Below are positions 24,605-37,974 of a stretch of 64,000 nucleotides of DNA, in pieces. Made by a program: the position numbers and the translations under genes. Source of the DNA: Lepeophtheirus salmonis (taxonomy: Eukaryota > Arthropoda > Copepoda > Siphonostomatoida > Caligidae); the NCBI RefSeq assembly GCF_016086655.4, contig NC_052131.2, positions 38,193,705-38,257,704 of the forward strand. Reading direction: 5' to 3'. How positions within the stretch are numbered: the stretch's first letter is position 1; every line of letters begins with the position of its first letter. The notes beneath the pieces are model-generated. The model saw nothing but the letters and a program-made list of their open reading frames with translations, made no database searches and was not told the origin of the DNA.

Positions 24605-27600
24605 AACAAATCATTGGTGTTAACCTACGTTTTTTAGGAGCACTCTCACGTCTAGCTACTCCCTCAATACTTGGCACGTAATAACTGTAATTGTATAGTG
24701 CAACCTTTCCTCCATAAAGAAACATAAAAGAGACCCTATATCATTTGTTAATTAGCCGAATAAGTTAAACACAGAAACTGCTATTCATCTCTTAGGTACT
24801 CCCAGACTATTATTGTCATATTATTTCTCCACAATTTTTAAAATGAATTACATATATATATTTCATAATATTAAAATCCTACATAGTATTTTATTCAGTA
24901 ATGTAATATTATTTTGCTTGGTAATATTTTATCCAAAGTGAAGCTATACATTTATAATGTTCTTTTTCTTTTTTTCTGCCATATTTATTAAGTATTAATA
25001 CTGTAGATAACTTTCGTATATTCCATGAATTAAGAAGTAATTTGTACAACAGAGTTTATACCATCGTTGGGACCATGGGGGTATGATCCCTCACTTCTTT
25101 GAAATTTCAATAGTAACGAAAATCTTCCTTTTTTCTTTTTTTTGGAAATGGCTAATAGTAATATTTTGACTTTGAGATATGCTGCTCAAAAAAAAATATA
25201 TATAATTCGTGTTCTTGACGAACACCACGAGCCAACACTCTTGTATTAATCATATTTGAGTCTTGATTTGAACTATAAATCAGGGAATAAAGTCGTATGA
25301 ATTTGAGCATAATTTAGTGTGGGGATTTACCCTTATATCGTGGTTATGTTCCTTAGCTTTACGTTTGATTATTTTACTAAAAATATGTACGTGGCACAAA
25401 AAATTTCACACCAGACTGCCCAAAGAGCTTTCAAGAAGTCGATTTTCTCTAAATTTATCTAATAGTGACATTTATTATAGAAGTTTACTTATTATGATCT
25501 TTCCTACGATTGCCAACATCCACCAATGTCTGATAAAATAAATTGATACTTAAAATTAAGGAACTTTTTTTATTTTGAAATCAATAAATCTTAAAGATAT
25601 CCTAGATATTTCCTAGTCAGTCTTTCAATTAATTCAAGCAGAAGTGAAAAGTACTTGCTCTCCCAAAATAACTGACGAGTTCCATTTACATTAGTAAGAA
25701 TTAACATTGGTCATTGTAAATGTGATTTACCACTGGTCCGATACCCCTTGCTATCGATAATATATTTGATAAATTGGCAAATATTATTCTGATTGCCAAG
25801 TATAAAAAATCTGAGACGCATTCTAGATCATATTTTATACAACTCTAATTATACATAATACTTGATTAGAGCAAGTCCATTTCCTACTTAACCATTTTCA
25901 AGAGGCAAACCTAATTACTTTATCAGTGAGCAATGAGTCCTCGATGTATAATTTTGATAAATTATTAAGTATAATTACTCTGATTATGTGACTTTGTATT
26001 CCTAATGCTAGGAAATAGTATTAATGCAGTGGAATATAATTTAGTAACTAATGGCAGTGATTGATTAATTTTTTATGCGGGCAGAGTAGGTACTTCTTTC
26101 TGTTCGTATTCATTCGATTTTATGTCCATACATAATTTGTGTTGGTATGTAAATTATGATGGTTTATTTTTTAACTTATTTCGAATTTCACTTACGCCAA
26201 GTGCATAAGTTTTAAGACAATAACCTGTGCAAAACTTCATGGCCATATTATGCCGTCTGTAGATAGCACATCTTGTTCAAAGTTTGAAAGGAGACAAAAG
26301 TTATTTATTTACTCAATAAAGATTTAAATGATGCTTTAATCATTATTTTCCCTCTTTTAATTATGATAAATATTATATTAAATTATAAAAAATATTAAAA
26401 AGTTTTTTTTTCTATAAATAACCTATGGAGTAAAAAGTAAGAATAAAATTAGAAAATTTTGATCTCTCCTTCTGAAAATGTAAAAAAAAAAAAATGATGT
26501 TTGCTATACTCGGATTATCAAATTGTCCTTAACTTTTTTTTCTCCTTTTTTTCCATGGAAGAATTTTTTTATTATTGCACACTTTTACAAATGTTGGGAG
26601 GGCATAGTTTAATAATTTTTCTTTAAAGAAAAAATTAAGAAATACGAAGTTTGAGCAATATTGATCATGTTAAGAGTTGGCATTTAATTGTGAATTTGAC
26701 ATTTTAGTGAAAAAAGTTTTAATTCTATACTAAAAAATAGTTTATATTAGTTAAAAATTTGCAATTTGTTATCAATAACGTTTTTTTTCAAAAAACTTGC
26801 ATTGTTACAAAAGATTTGACACAAATTTCCTCTAAAATGATAATATCTTATACAATAACTATTATAAATCAATAATGAACCGCGTATAGCGCAAGCTTTC
26901 TTTGTCCTATATATGTGTAATATAACTAAGATCTAAACTTTTTTGAAAAAACGTATTTTAAAATTTTAAAAAATCATATAACACTACTCAGTAGCATTTT
27001 TGCGATTGAGGGACATAACTGAATTTGAATTTAAGAGGAGGTTTTGTGTTTTACAGAGTCCCCAATCTAATTTTTTTCACTTAGTAGTTTTGAATTCAAG
27101 AAAAAATGTTTAAATTATGCGAATTTTAATCTTCCATTTGTGAATATACTTTTTGCGTAGTGTTTGAATCGGGCTAAAACGTTACTACAAATATTAAGGA
27201 TTTTTTTTGTGTGAACGCAATCAACACATACTCAAAATTAAACTGTATAAAGTTTGTAATATTTTATTAACTATTCAATTCATTTTACAATTGTAAATAT
27301 TAATTAATTTAAATAACATGATTAAATTTGAAATTATTATGCGTATCAAAACATTATATTATTAAAACATTTTGTGAAATGTATATTAATTCTAAGTACC
27401 AAAAATGTACTCATATATTTTGATGAAGTTGAGCAGGATATATAGAATAACCGCTGATATTATGTACATAATCTAGCAAGGTGTTTAAACTAAAACGGGA
27501 AAAAATAAAAGAGTGACTTAAAGATGGACAAATTCATCAAATCTTTACGAAAATGGCAAAATTTACGTATTTTTTCAAGAAAATACATTTCTACAACAGA

Positions 27601-28740
27601 AAAAGTTGTATTAATTTTGAAGGATGTTTTAGGAGCAGACTAAAAGTTCCTTCAATCAAATTTATTTTAAACAGATTTGAAGGAAATTGATAAACATTTG
27701 GGGTACAGAAAATCCCATTTCACTAACGAAGGGTTAAATGAACTAATAAGTTTCCCTTAATCGATGGATATTGCTCTTCTAATTGTGAATATCTATATAT
27801 AAATGAATTGATGAATTTAAGTCATTGCTTAGAAAATCAGACCAAGCAATTTTGTATGTTTGATGCATTGAGACGTCAATTATCCAACTTTGATATTTCT
27901 ATCTCAGTGAAGTCATTTGTTTGAATCCAATTCACTTTTTTACCTTTATTGTATTTCGAAACTTTTTCTCCAACAAGAAACATAATAAAGACCCAAAATC
28001 AGTTGTTAGTTAGCAATTATTTCCAACTATGAAATTATTATTTAATAATTCTTGGGCATTGTTTCTCAACTTAACAAGAGACAAATTTCATTCAATCAAT
28101 AAAATTTGAGAACAAGTTTATAAAAGGAAAAGAAACAGAAAAATCGATTCCCGACAACAAAGTACGGTATCAATTTTTATGTTAGTGAATTTTTATTTGC
28201 ACCTCTGAAGTTTTTCTTCCAAAAAGAAAATAATAATTGGTTGATATTTCGTAATTCAATTTCACAATTCCAAACTAAACTGATAAGAAAGATATACATA
28301 TCCTTTCAGCTAGGGATTAAAAAAACTAAATACATGAGTTTTTCATAAAGCTACATTTGGATATGCATGGTACATGATTCCCTCTCTCTCGCCCTTTTTT
28401 CCCCCATCTGGATAACTAATCACTCCCCCTTATAGCCCTTTCATATTAATAATGTATGTTAACAGCCCCCATCAATCAACAAACTCTGTGACGTCTATTT
28501 GAATCATTTCATCCTAAAATACCTATTCTATAAAAAGAGCTTCTTCAAATCATTTATGTTGTAAAATCCAAATGTCAAGTGCTCCAGTGAAACCTGAACC
28601 CTTACAAATTAAATAATTAATGAAAGTTGAGTGATTTAAAACATAAGCAATTAGTTACAAAACCAAACAAACCTGAGCTTTCTAGCTTACGTACAAGTCG
28701 AGAAAATGACACTTGAATGTGATCGCTCAAAAGCAGTGGG
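24605..28740. other. AT-rich spacer
   Basis: I see no gene. Near 25800-25860 lies a short piece (CATATTTTATACAACTC) shared with 55600-55630 and, in diverged form, 61580-61600. Near 27010-27060 lies a segment resembling an arm of the fold-back element at 38410-38940. Confidence 0.45.
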
Positions 28741-28789
28741 GCGTCTCCAGAACCAACGTTTACCCCGTCAGCAACTCTGAAACTTTGGA

Positions 28790-29010
28790 CAGGAAGAAGG
28801 ACTCTGTCACAAAGGCCAATTTGTACCATCGCCCTTAACTACACTGTTTGGGTGCATGTCAAAGGGAAGGCCTGCGGGGTCTGTCATCCAAATACCGAGG
28901 CCTTCAATGCCACTGTCATCCAGCACTGGAACGCCATAACAGAGGACTACATCAAGAGCGGGTACCAGGCCTTCCGTCGCCGCCTGTAAGTCATTATTGT
29001 CGTTGAGAGC
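28790..29010 (+). mobile_element. Mariner C-terminal fragment
   Basis: Plus-strand frame reads ALNYTVWVHVKGKACGVCHP, NTEAFNATVIQHWNAITEDY and IKSGYQAFRRRL, the C-terminal region of a mariner transposase. It is locally GC-richer than its surroundings, as are the other remnants. A stop follows RRRL. The region upstream of ALNYT does not continue the transposase, so the copy is 5'-truncated or core-deleted. Confidence 0.7.
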
Positions 29011-29499
29011 GGCTACATTCATGTTTAAGAGCGCTCAGACACACCTCAATTAATGGTATTTATTTTGTTGAAATTCTATTTTTTATTAATGAATTTTATC
29101 TTTTTGAAGTTTAAAATTCAAAGTGTTCCACTTTTAATGAACCACTCTGTTCGTCTGCTATGAGTTTATTTCGGTGTTCGCCCATTTTACACCACAATAG
29201 TATAAGTTTACTTTACAAATTTCCAACGTGCTCTATAGTCCATAGAATCACAATTTCCAAACACTTCTAAAGTCTAAATTATTATGTTGTGTAGAGCATA
29301 GCCACTAGCCGTGTTAGTTCATTATTTAGATTTGTGAATAGTCAATGTCATCAGAGAAAAGTGTAACATTGCAGCAAGATGTTGTGTATATTGTCGTTCC
29401 GCGGTTATGAGTACATATTTCCCCGAAACTTATGAAGGTATTAGCAATACATAGATTTTGATCCATTTCATTTCTTGTTCATCTAACTAAATATATTAT

Positions 29500-29715
29500 A
29501 TTCGAAGTATACATACCCTAATTATTTACTACATATAACTAATAACTACCTATATCTAAAAATTAAATCTATATCTAAAGTATATAGACTCCAATGAGTC
29601 AATAGTACTTATATTGGCAATAAAACATATAATTAAAAAATAATAATGTGTGTCGAAGTCGGAGTCAGAGTTGGTGACATTCAAAATACTAAAGTCGGAT
29701 TTTTGAATTTGGACC
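29500..29715. repeat. Dispersed repeat, inverted relative to 52150-52330
   Basis: Contains GTCGAAGTCGGAGTCAGAG, GACATTCAAAATACT, and TATATCTAAA/AACTACCTATA words. The reverse complement matches 52150-52330 in order: CGACTC, GTATTTTGAATG, CCGACTCAGACTCCAACACGC, AATAATTAC, and ACATAGGTAGT. The two copies are diverged and in opposite orientations about 22.5 kb apart. Confidence 0.6.
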
Positions 29716-29719
29716 CGAA

Positions 29720-30830
29720 AAACTATAAGAACCGCTTATTTAAGAAGACCACAGCAAGTCGTAAATGAGTTCTAAGAACACCTTCTCCAGTCTAATCAAT
29801 TAGAAAAAGGAAATCTAAGAATATAACCAGCGACAATTTTACAATACTTTTTCCTTGTTTTTGGTACTGAGAATCCAAAAATTATACAAATTACCAAAAT
29901 TATTTTTTTTTTGAAAAAAGAACCAAAACTGCCCGTATCTAAAATGAGGACCATAATCTATTATTACATAAAAGACTACTTCTGATCTATGACACGAGTC
30001 CATTTGAAAAGAGAATCAAAAGAGAAAGAATTATCGGTAAAGTATTAATCTTCTCCACTAATTTTTAAAAAAGTTCAGAACTATCTTGATTTAAAATGAA
30101 GATCCTAAATCCATCAATATACCTTATTGGATGAGTAATAGAAAAATGGACAAACTAAAAAGTCAAGTAGTAAATTTTTATACTAGCTGGATACAACCAC
30201 GTTTATAAAAACATTATTTTTATCCAGCACATTCTGTTTGTAATAATAATCCATGCCCTATTAAATATTTAAGAAAATGAAGTCGTTATTTTTGCATAAT
30301 GAATAGGTAATAATACCATATCATGCATGGATGAATATAAGTAGTCGATATGTTATCTACAAATATACATGTTTTATTTCGCTACTTGAATCATAAATAA
30401 GATATGCCATTCATTATATTACGGAACTTTGTAAAAACTACTTTAAAAGTTCTTTTTAATTATTTTCGCTTCAGGTATTGTCATATCATTAAATTAGCAC
30501 TTATTTATGTACATAATAGCTATAGTATTTCAAAATGAAGACTTTGGTTAACCTTCCTACTGGAGTAAATTCTTTTATAGTTAAGAGTAAATATATGTAC
30601 AAAGTAAGATTTTAGGCTAACCCAATATGAAAGGATACAAAAAACTATATATTAAAGTGGTAAAACTTCGTTGAAGATATTTCCTTGTTACGTGAAAACT
30701 TTTCCACCCACAAGCTTTGTTGTTTGAGATGCCACAGAGGACATTTTTTTATCATTTTGCCCCATGAAGTATTCAATTTTTTCTTCTCTTTGTAAAATTC
30801 ACCTTGTTAATTCAATTAAAAGGGTGATTT
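29720..30830. other. AT-rich spacer
   Basis: No gene or repeat recognised by eye. Confidence 0.4.
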
Positions 30831-30834
30831 TGTC

Positions 30835-31240
30835 CCTTGTCTCTAAGTGTAAAAATGTCGTAGCAACAATAAAAAAGGCAATGCGTCTTCGATCTCCTCC
30901 TCACCAATGTCAGTACCGAGAGGACTGCAGAACTGTTGGCATCTCCATTCGGACTGCCTACAACATCAACCAGTCCATTACAGCCACATACAGCCAAGAA
31001 CAAACAAAACTTCTGTAGCCACAGTATGTTTGACTTTAACTCTTGGACTTTGTAGTTAAGGGCGACTTGGAGAAGATTTTCTACCACACCTCTCATTCAA
31101 ATTTGGCTTATCTCCGATCTGTTATCATGACAGGGTGGTACGCCATGCAACGGCCTTCATCTTCAAAAGCTTCCAATCTGTTCCCGGCGTGTTGAGGGTG
31201 TTATTGCTTATGAAGGAAGACATATTAAAATAAAAAATAT
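30835..31240 (+). mobile_element. Core-deleted mariner, copy 1
   Basis: Starts CTCTAAGTGTAAAAATG and reads a transposase start (TVGISIRTAYNINQSITATY). It then jumps to the C-terminal part (LDFV.. and RRVEGVIAYEGRHIK across frames). The same start-to-end joining, with the same flanking DNA words (CAGTCCATTACAGCC, ACAGCCAAGAA), occurs at 47560-47975 and in the truncated copy at 63790-64000. It lacks the catalytic core and cannot move on its own. Confidence 0.7.
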
Positions 31241-31244
31241 ATAG

Positions 31245-34200
31245 CTAAATCTAAACATATCAATTTTCAGTGGCTATTTTTGTACATCAAACAGTTCCTA
31301 TTGTTCCCCGGTTAAAAATAATTGGCTATCAATAGTATAATTTTTTTATAGGAAAAGTTGAGAAATACAATGAAGATTTATATAAGCTAAAAAGAGTATT
31401 AAATCTTATATCCGATTGGCAAAAGAAGAGTTAAAGAGTTAAAGGAATTAATTTAAAGTTATCTTTTTTATAGCCAAATTGTGAACTAAACATATTCAAT
31501 GCATTGGTATCAACGTACTTCCATAGAAATTTTAGACACTGTATGAAGACTTCTTGTTTAGATTCATCAGATCAGGAAATGAATGAAAGTGTTACATTAA
31601 TTTTAAAATAACTAGCAACATCCTACCCAAAATGCATTTCATTTCTATAATTATCAGGAAACATAACTTGTCCAAGTTCCTTCCTGATTGACGAGAAACA
31701 TGATAGAAATGTTATTTTCTACTTGTTCTTGTCATTAATTTTCTAACAATGGAGTGTGCACTGATATCAAGAGAGTAAATAATATTCTTGTTAATATTGT
31801 CACAACATGACAAACAAGTTTCTAATATATCAGTTAAAAAATAAATGAAATAATGAAATATAGAGTAGTTTTGTATAAATGGAATTTAAAAGTTGACATA
31901 TTGGGAGGACCAGTTTTAAGCCTAGGACAAAGATTTTTTTTATATTTTGAATTTAAATTCGAATCGTCGTTTAAAAATATAATAAGAAACGATTCCTTTT
32001 TAATTATATTTTTATAAAACAACCTATTTTTAGAAAAGTTTCTTTAAGAAAATTGTATTTTATAAAGTTCTATGAAAATCTAATCTTTTCGGAGTGTTAA
32101 TACTAAATTGTATTGAAATCGATTATTGAAGAGACATTTAGAAACAAAAGTATTGCCCGGCTGATAGTGTTATCACCGAATTTATAAACTAGATCCCATC
32201 TCTCCAAAAAATGTCATTTATATATATACAAAATAATAATTAAAATAGTATTTTATTTTAAAAAGTCTTCAGATTTCTTAACTATCTAATACCCTTTCTG
32301 CCAAATCACCCAAAAAAAAAACTCTATCAGAAGCCCTGGAAGTTCATGTGAATTAACTTTTTTATGTATATTTTTCGTTATTGAGATGTCAATACTAATT
32401 TTGGTAACGGCACAATAATATAGGTATTGTGAGTAGGGAAGGAATTTGAATTTGTAAAGTCCTTAAAATTATTGGCGCTGTAATGTAGTTGCAAGGGGAG
32501 GGTCAAATTATAAAATGGTGACGTCATCAGGGGACATGCATTTGGGGGGCTTGAACTTTTTGACAAGCTCGAGAGCATGTTTTTACTTACTATAAAGGCC
32601 GAATTTGACAATTATTTTTTTTGGGAGAGCAGCCTAAATTTTAAAGGATAACTTTTTGTACAAAATTATGAGATTTAAAATTTTTTATTCAAGAGGATTT
32701 TTTTATTGTTATAACTATAAAAATAAAGTAAAAGTGGAGACAATGGCGCCTATGGCTCCGGTGCCACTAATCCCTAGGATATTTTCAAAAAAATAAGATG
32801 CAACTTCTTGTAAAGTTGTTATTTCCAATAGTTAAAATATATCGAAACTCTTAAAGGGATGATATTAAAGTTGGCTAAAGTTAACTGAATTGCTTCTCTG
32901 AGTGTCAATATTTAAATAACTGCTTCGAAAATTTAACTTTTTTGATTTAAGTTAACTTCCAGTTTCATTATTTCCATACGAGTAAAGTTACAAATCTCAA
33001 AGTTCTCACTTACGGTTTACCTAAATCGTCTTGGATTCGTCCAAAGAAACTGCAGCTGAAATGACTTAGACAGTAGCTACGTCATATTAGCTGTTAAAAT
33101 TTAATCATAACCTCTTTCAAAGAGTCCAGATACATGAAGTTTAAAGTAGAAAATGGATGACTAGAACGTATAATACTTAAATATATTATAAGATCTTACT
33201 ATCATACATTAGCATACAGCTAGGACCGTAGGACTTACTTATTTGTGTTTAATTTGAGTTTGGATTAAGTTAATGGCCGATGTAAAACATAAAAAATGAT
33301 CAAAATTCCAACAATTAATATTTTGAGAATTGAAGCACTTTCAACTTGTTCAGCAATAGTACATAAATAAATACTTTAAGAGACTCTGTTCTTCATGAAA
33401 TATAATTATAAATATTTTAAAATAAGGCATTTTTTGGAAAATAATGACCTATCTATGTGTGTAATCATATTAAAGGTAATTTTTTACTTCAATCCGTATT
33501 TGTACGATCATTATTTATGTTAAAATAAGTTTGATTGGTTATTGCATTTCTTTAGAGTGTGTCATTTAAAAATCCATATTTGAATACTGATATATCGAAT
33601 GCATTAAGATGCAGAAGCATGTATGTATTAAAGCTGTATGCCTAACTAAAGCAAATAGAGTGATTAGAGTCATGTCTGTTATTGGGGAAAGTTAGGGAAA
33701 CAGCGGTGTTTAAGGTCATATATTTCGAGTTAGAGTCTATATCATTATCCCCAATCCATCAACAATTCCTTTTCTTACCTTTTTTGTGAACTGTTGAATT
33801 TTATGGCTTTCCCACGACACGACGTTACTTCAGTCTGAATTAATATGCTCCCAATCTGAGTCAATTGCATTATTAATAATATTTAAAGAAGGTTTCAGCC
33901 CGTACACGGGCCACTATCTAATAGTGTCGGATTAAAAGGATGGCTCAGAAGCAATTATCATTGTCCTACTCTTCAAGGTTAAAAAAATAGGGATTGTACA
34001 TTGTGTAAATACAGGACTCACATTTTGTCTTTGTCTCATACCCGTTCAGGTAATACCGGCCCATATTATGCAGAGATATTAATGGTACCGACTTCATCAT
34101 ATTGTATTGCCATTCCATCACTTGGTTGCTCCATGGTGCATGGCCACTCTTAGCACTACTGAGTGCAAATATGGGGTTTGATTTACAATATCTAAAGGAA

Positions 34201-34950
34201 TCGAGAGTTTTGAGTTTTAATTGACTAACTACAGTAGAATCTCGCAACTCATGCTTATTCTTTTTAGAAGAAGTGTCGAGAAAGCTGATGTAACTGAGTT
34301 CCGAATCAGTTTTTCATATAAAAAATATTTAATATAGATTAATCCGTTCTCAATCATCAACGCTGCCTTTTGTAATAAAAAAATTTTCAGAGAGTTATCC
34401 TAGAATTAAATAGTTATTAAATAATAACTTTTTTGCAGAAATTTTTTCTTTCAAATACACCACAAAGAAACTAAAAGACAACAAAAGATTGGAATAGAGT
34501 CTGAAATTATACAGCAACGCCAACTAGCGACACGTGATCAAACCACGACCTTTATTTTGAACACAAAAGTCAACTGAGTCCGGTCAAGTTTCTAAATTTG
34601 GTTCGAGCCCACGAAGGCTAAGTTTTCTCGGTATTTTATTTACAACTCTAAATAAGTCAAGTTCCAATGACCAACCCACTATGTAGACATAGTGGGTAGA
34701 TTTTTTTTCTGTCTAAGTAATTAGCTTTTTACAACAAAAATAGATTACATTTTTCTAATGCAGTGACGTCATTAAAATCCTTAGGTTTAAATCTTTCAAA
34801 AAAGGTGTGACACTCTGTAGTTACTCTAAATATATCGCTAATTTTCCCTACACCGATATGGGTTTATATTAAACGGATATAATCGGTCTTACCGAAAATA
34901 ACTGTTCAGAACGTCCAAAACCGGATAAAACCCCCAGATAGAACCGCAGT
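31245..34950. other. AT-rich spacer
   Basis: No supported gene. A TTAAC-rich stretch lies at 32870-32970 and a GGTC-rich stretch at 34880-34980. At 34231 the sequence ACAGTAGAATCTCGCAACTC looks like a pogo/Tigger-type end, but I found no partner. The open frame 34247-33966 (minus) is not recognised. Confidence 0.4.
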
Positions 34951-34959
34951 ATGAAAACA

Positions 34960-35330
34960 CTGGTCCACACTAACTTGTTTGGCCGATTTTGACGAATTAA
35001 TTGCCGAATGGTTGAACTTCGATCCAACCTTATCAGTCAAAGAAATAGGTGGGGAATTTTCTGACACCCACGAGACCATACAGGTACATTTAAAAAACTA
35101 GGCCTCAAAATCTATGTCAGTTGTCCAATCTGATTTTTAACGGGCACTATGAATCATAAATGGACTGAGAGGTCCCAACAGCTGATCATCATTTTACAAC
35201 ACCTCCCTGAGACCAACATAAAAAATTTCTCGATCAAGAAGCTTTTTAAAGGGGATCCATCTTACAACAGGAGGAACCACAGGGGGATTACTGAATCAAT
35301 TGAGGAAGTGGATATTTATTAATTTGTTAC
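34960..35330 (+). mobile_element. Degenerate mariner, N-terminal half
   Basis: Reads ELIAEWLNFDPTLSVKEIGG, then FSDTHETIQVHLKN, matching the second helix-turn-helix of mariner transposases that use a DPTLS..EI..E pattern. A shifted frame continues with ERSQQLIIILQHLPETN and a stop. It belongs to a different family from most other remnants here. Confidence 0.55.
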
Positions 35331-35449
35331 ACTCTCATAAAAACAAGACATTTTTTAAAGACACGTTAGGACTATTATAAAAAGTATGGAAGCTAATATG
35401 TATTACTAGAGTTGTTGCAAATATGACTTACAGATATGTTTAAAAAAGA

Positions 35450-35585
35450 AAGAAAAAATAATAGCTGCTATTGGGTAAAGAAATAAGCACAAATCCTACT
35501 GCGTATCTAGTAAGGACATTGGCAGGAAATAGTTCGATGTTGATCCTTACTGTTGAGTCCTAAAACTTGTAAAGTTTGGCCCTTG
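35450..35585. repeat. Five-copy dispersed repeat, copy a
   Basis: Shares GAAATAAGCACAAATCC, AATAGTTCGATGTTGATCC and CCTAAAACTT-type words with the copies at 47255-47420, 53615-53735, 54700-54870 and 61290-61450. The common core is AAATAAACACAAATCCCACT, a variable 40 bp, then AATTAYTCCGATGTCGATCC and AACAAGGACTTACACTTATA. Non-coding. Confidence 0.6.
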
Positions 35586-36233
35586 ATGACGTCACTCAAC
35601 TTTATTTTTTGTTTTAATCTTTTCTATTACAAACGGTCCGATAGACCGATTCCAATGAGTGATAGGACCGGTCCTAAGCTTGGACTGTATCAAATAAATA
35701 AGGACTGACACATCACTATTGATCCTCCATTCTACTACAAGTATTACTAGGATTTACCCTCATAACTCCCAAACAAATCATTTATGTTAGTTTCTTTCAT
35801 TCATGAGCACATTCACTTTGAACTTGGATGTTCCCTCCTCCAAAATTAAAGAAAAATATGATAAAATGGAGGTATGGAAAATGGAAAACGATTCATATTG
35901 CTAATACAAAAATTATTGTAATAGTTTAAGGCCATATTTTTCACAACTCTATTTATAATATATATGTGGTGTCCTTCCCTCATTTTTGTTGAGTAAAAGA
36001 CAGCCATCAATTATGCATATACAATAGTCATACGTACACATTTAGAATGCTTAAACAAGAAATAATAATAATTCATCGAACCAAAATATTTTTCCCTCGA
36101 CAGACATGGACTATAATTACTTAGAATCACTATATACATACATATATGAATTATCATACTAATCTTTTAACATAATTTATTATTGAGAGATTGCGTGTCT
36201 AATAAAAGCAATAATTATTTTATTAAAAATATA

Positions 36234-36620
36234 CAGGGTGCTACAGGTAAACTCACTTAAACTTTAAAGCCTTATACACAAAAAAAACTGTAATTTTGTT
36301 TGCAATGACACATATATAATAAACATTATTAGTGTTTCAAAATGTTCTCCATCTGCTTCCACGACAACACGGGATTTGAAAGATTTGTAAGTGCTTGCGA
36401 CCTCTGCAGAATCCAACTTGGTCCTTCCCTTGACAATTGTAGACTTCAAAGACATATTTTGGTATCAAAGCTAGCATAAGCCTTATTCTTAATATTTTTC
36501 CAAAAACCTATTTTACAAGGATTTAGATCCGGTGAGTTTGGGTTTCAGAAATTAGGTTCCCCAAAATGGGGGTAGGGGTATACAGATTTTGTCCCTCCTT
36601 GGCCAATATTTTGATCTTGG
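36234..36620 (-). mobile_element. Mariner fragment with CAGGGTG terminus
   Basis: Plus-strand coordinates begin TACAGGGTGCTACAGGTAAA, a transposon end. On the minus strand the tail of a transposase reads SAEVASTYKSFKSRVVVEAD, then GEHFETLIMF. Further in (about 36600-36500), P-K-L-T-G-S-K-S corresponds to a degraded SPDLNP region. It is the 3' half of an element whose 5' half is missing or unreadable. Confidence 0.6.
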
Positions 36621-36948
36621 GGTGTTTTCTTTTTTCCTCAAAAGTATCGACACTATGCTAAGCAGTTCTTCTAAGATATTTTAGAAGCGTGTTAATGTCC
36701 GCAATCCTTTGATCCGCGCCATTAAGTTCGATGATTGGAATTCTTTTGACTTGCTACATCGGTGTTATTTGCTTTTGTCGTTTTTTAGTTTTAAAGGAAT
36801 AATTGTCACGCAATCTCTCGGGCTTTACAAGTCCCGAATGAAACATGTACTAGTTAACGATCGAAATCCTTTCAAGTTTATGCATATTTTTGTGTAACAT
36901 CGTTACTTCCATAAAATGGTGCGTAACTTTTAGCAATATATAATAAAA

Positions 36949-37690
36949 CTAGCGGGAGTACCCGATATTACTCGTAGTGTTTCGTCGTCGACAAACGGAC
37001 AAAAAAAAACCACAAACTTTGATTTAATAATATCGATATTTTTTACTCTATTATTAATTTGACGAACAGAACTGTACACTAAACACAATCATTGATACAT
37101 TGTTATTTCTTTTATTAAGCAGTCATACAGTTCTGATATACTATGTGCACGCTCAAAAATATTCTTGTCAACAGACAAACTTTGCTTTATTAATATACAT
37201 AAACAAGCCTTCCTTTTTTATTTTTAAATATGACTCACTGAATTTTAGCTACACACACACATTGGTGCATGGTTATTTTTTATGTAAAGTAGTCAAGCAA
37301 TTCTAAGATATTAAGCACACACTCAAAAGAAGGCGTCGACCGACAAACTATTCTTAGTTAAAATATATGCGTACTACCTTTTTCTTTTCTTATTTAATAT
37401 GACACGCTGAGCTTTAGCTATACAAAATCATTTCATAGATCAAGTAGTCACCCAGTTCTAAAATATTAAGTCCACACTCAAAAGTGATGCCTTGGTAGGG
37501 AAATAAACTTTGATTCATTTACCTAGGCAGGTAATAATCCCTTTTTCTTTTTTTTTAATATGACACGCTGAGCTGTAGCTACGCACACTCAACGCTACAT
37601 TGTCTTTTCTGAGATCAAGTAGTCAGAAATTAAATGCAAAATGAAAACATGTGGACAAACTTTGCTATATATAATAATTTGCAAAAATTA
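36949..37690. repeat. Tandem array, about four units of 160-170 bp
   Basis: The landmark TTTAATATGACACGCTGAGC recurs at about 37228 (diverged), 37398 and 37558, with an earlier diverged unit near 37056. Within units the order is conserved: AGTAGTCA..CAGTTCTAA, GATATTAAG/AATATTAAG, CACACTCAAAAG, CGACAAACTTTG, then TTTTTCTTTT. It begins in an ACTAGCGGGAGTACCCGATA sequence like the start of the repeat at 23807. It lies just downstream of the EF-hand gene stop codon. Confidence 0.75.
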
Positions 37691-37974
37691 TTTGTAGTTG
37701 TATTTTTCATCACGATTGTTATAATTTTTAAGTAAGTTATAATGAAGTAAACATATGAGAAAATATGTAATTGAAATGGAGACATATCAGAATGGAGCAA
37801 GAGTTATTTCTAAAATGGCAAAGCAAAATAGAGCAGTACTAATATTATATTAATAAAATACGATAAAGTAGTAAAGAATAATTAGGATATGCAAATAATT
37901 TGGAAGTAAACATTAATTGAATAAATGCACGTCAGATCAAAAATAGTTGAAAATAATTATACATTTTAAATTAA

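Noticed and set aside
33966..34247. 93-codon open frame on the minus strand
   Set aside because: No motif, no splice support and overlapping low-complexity sequence at its end.
34231..34260. ACAGTAGAATCTCGCAACTC resembling a pogo/Tigger end
   Set aside because: No inverted partner or transposase sequence found nearby.
34595..34615. GGTTCGAGCCC, similar to a tRNA B box
   Set aside because: No matching A box or cloverleaf arms at the expected distance upstream.
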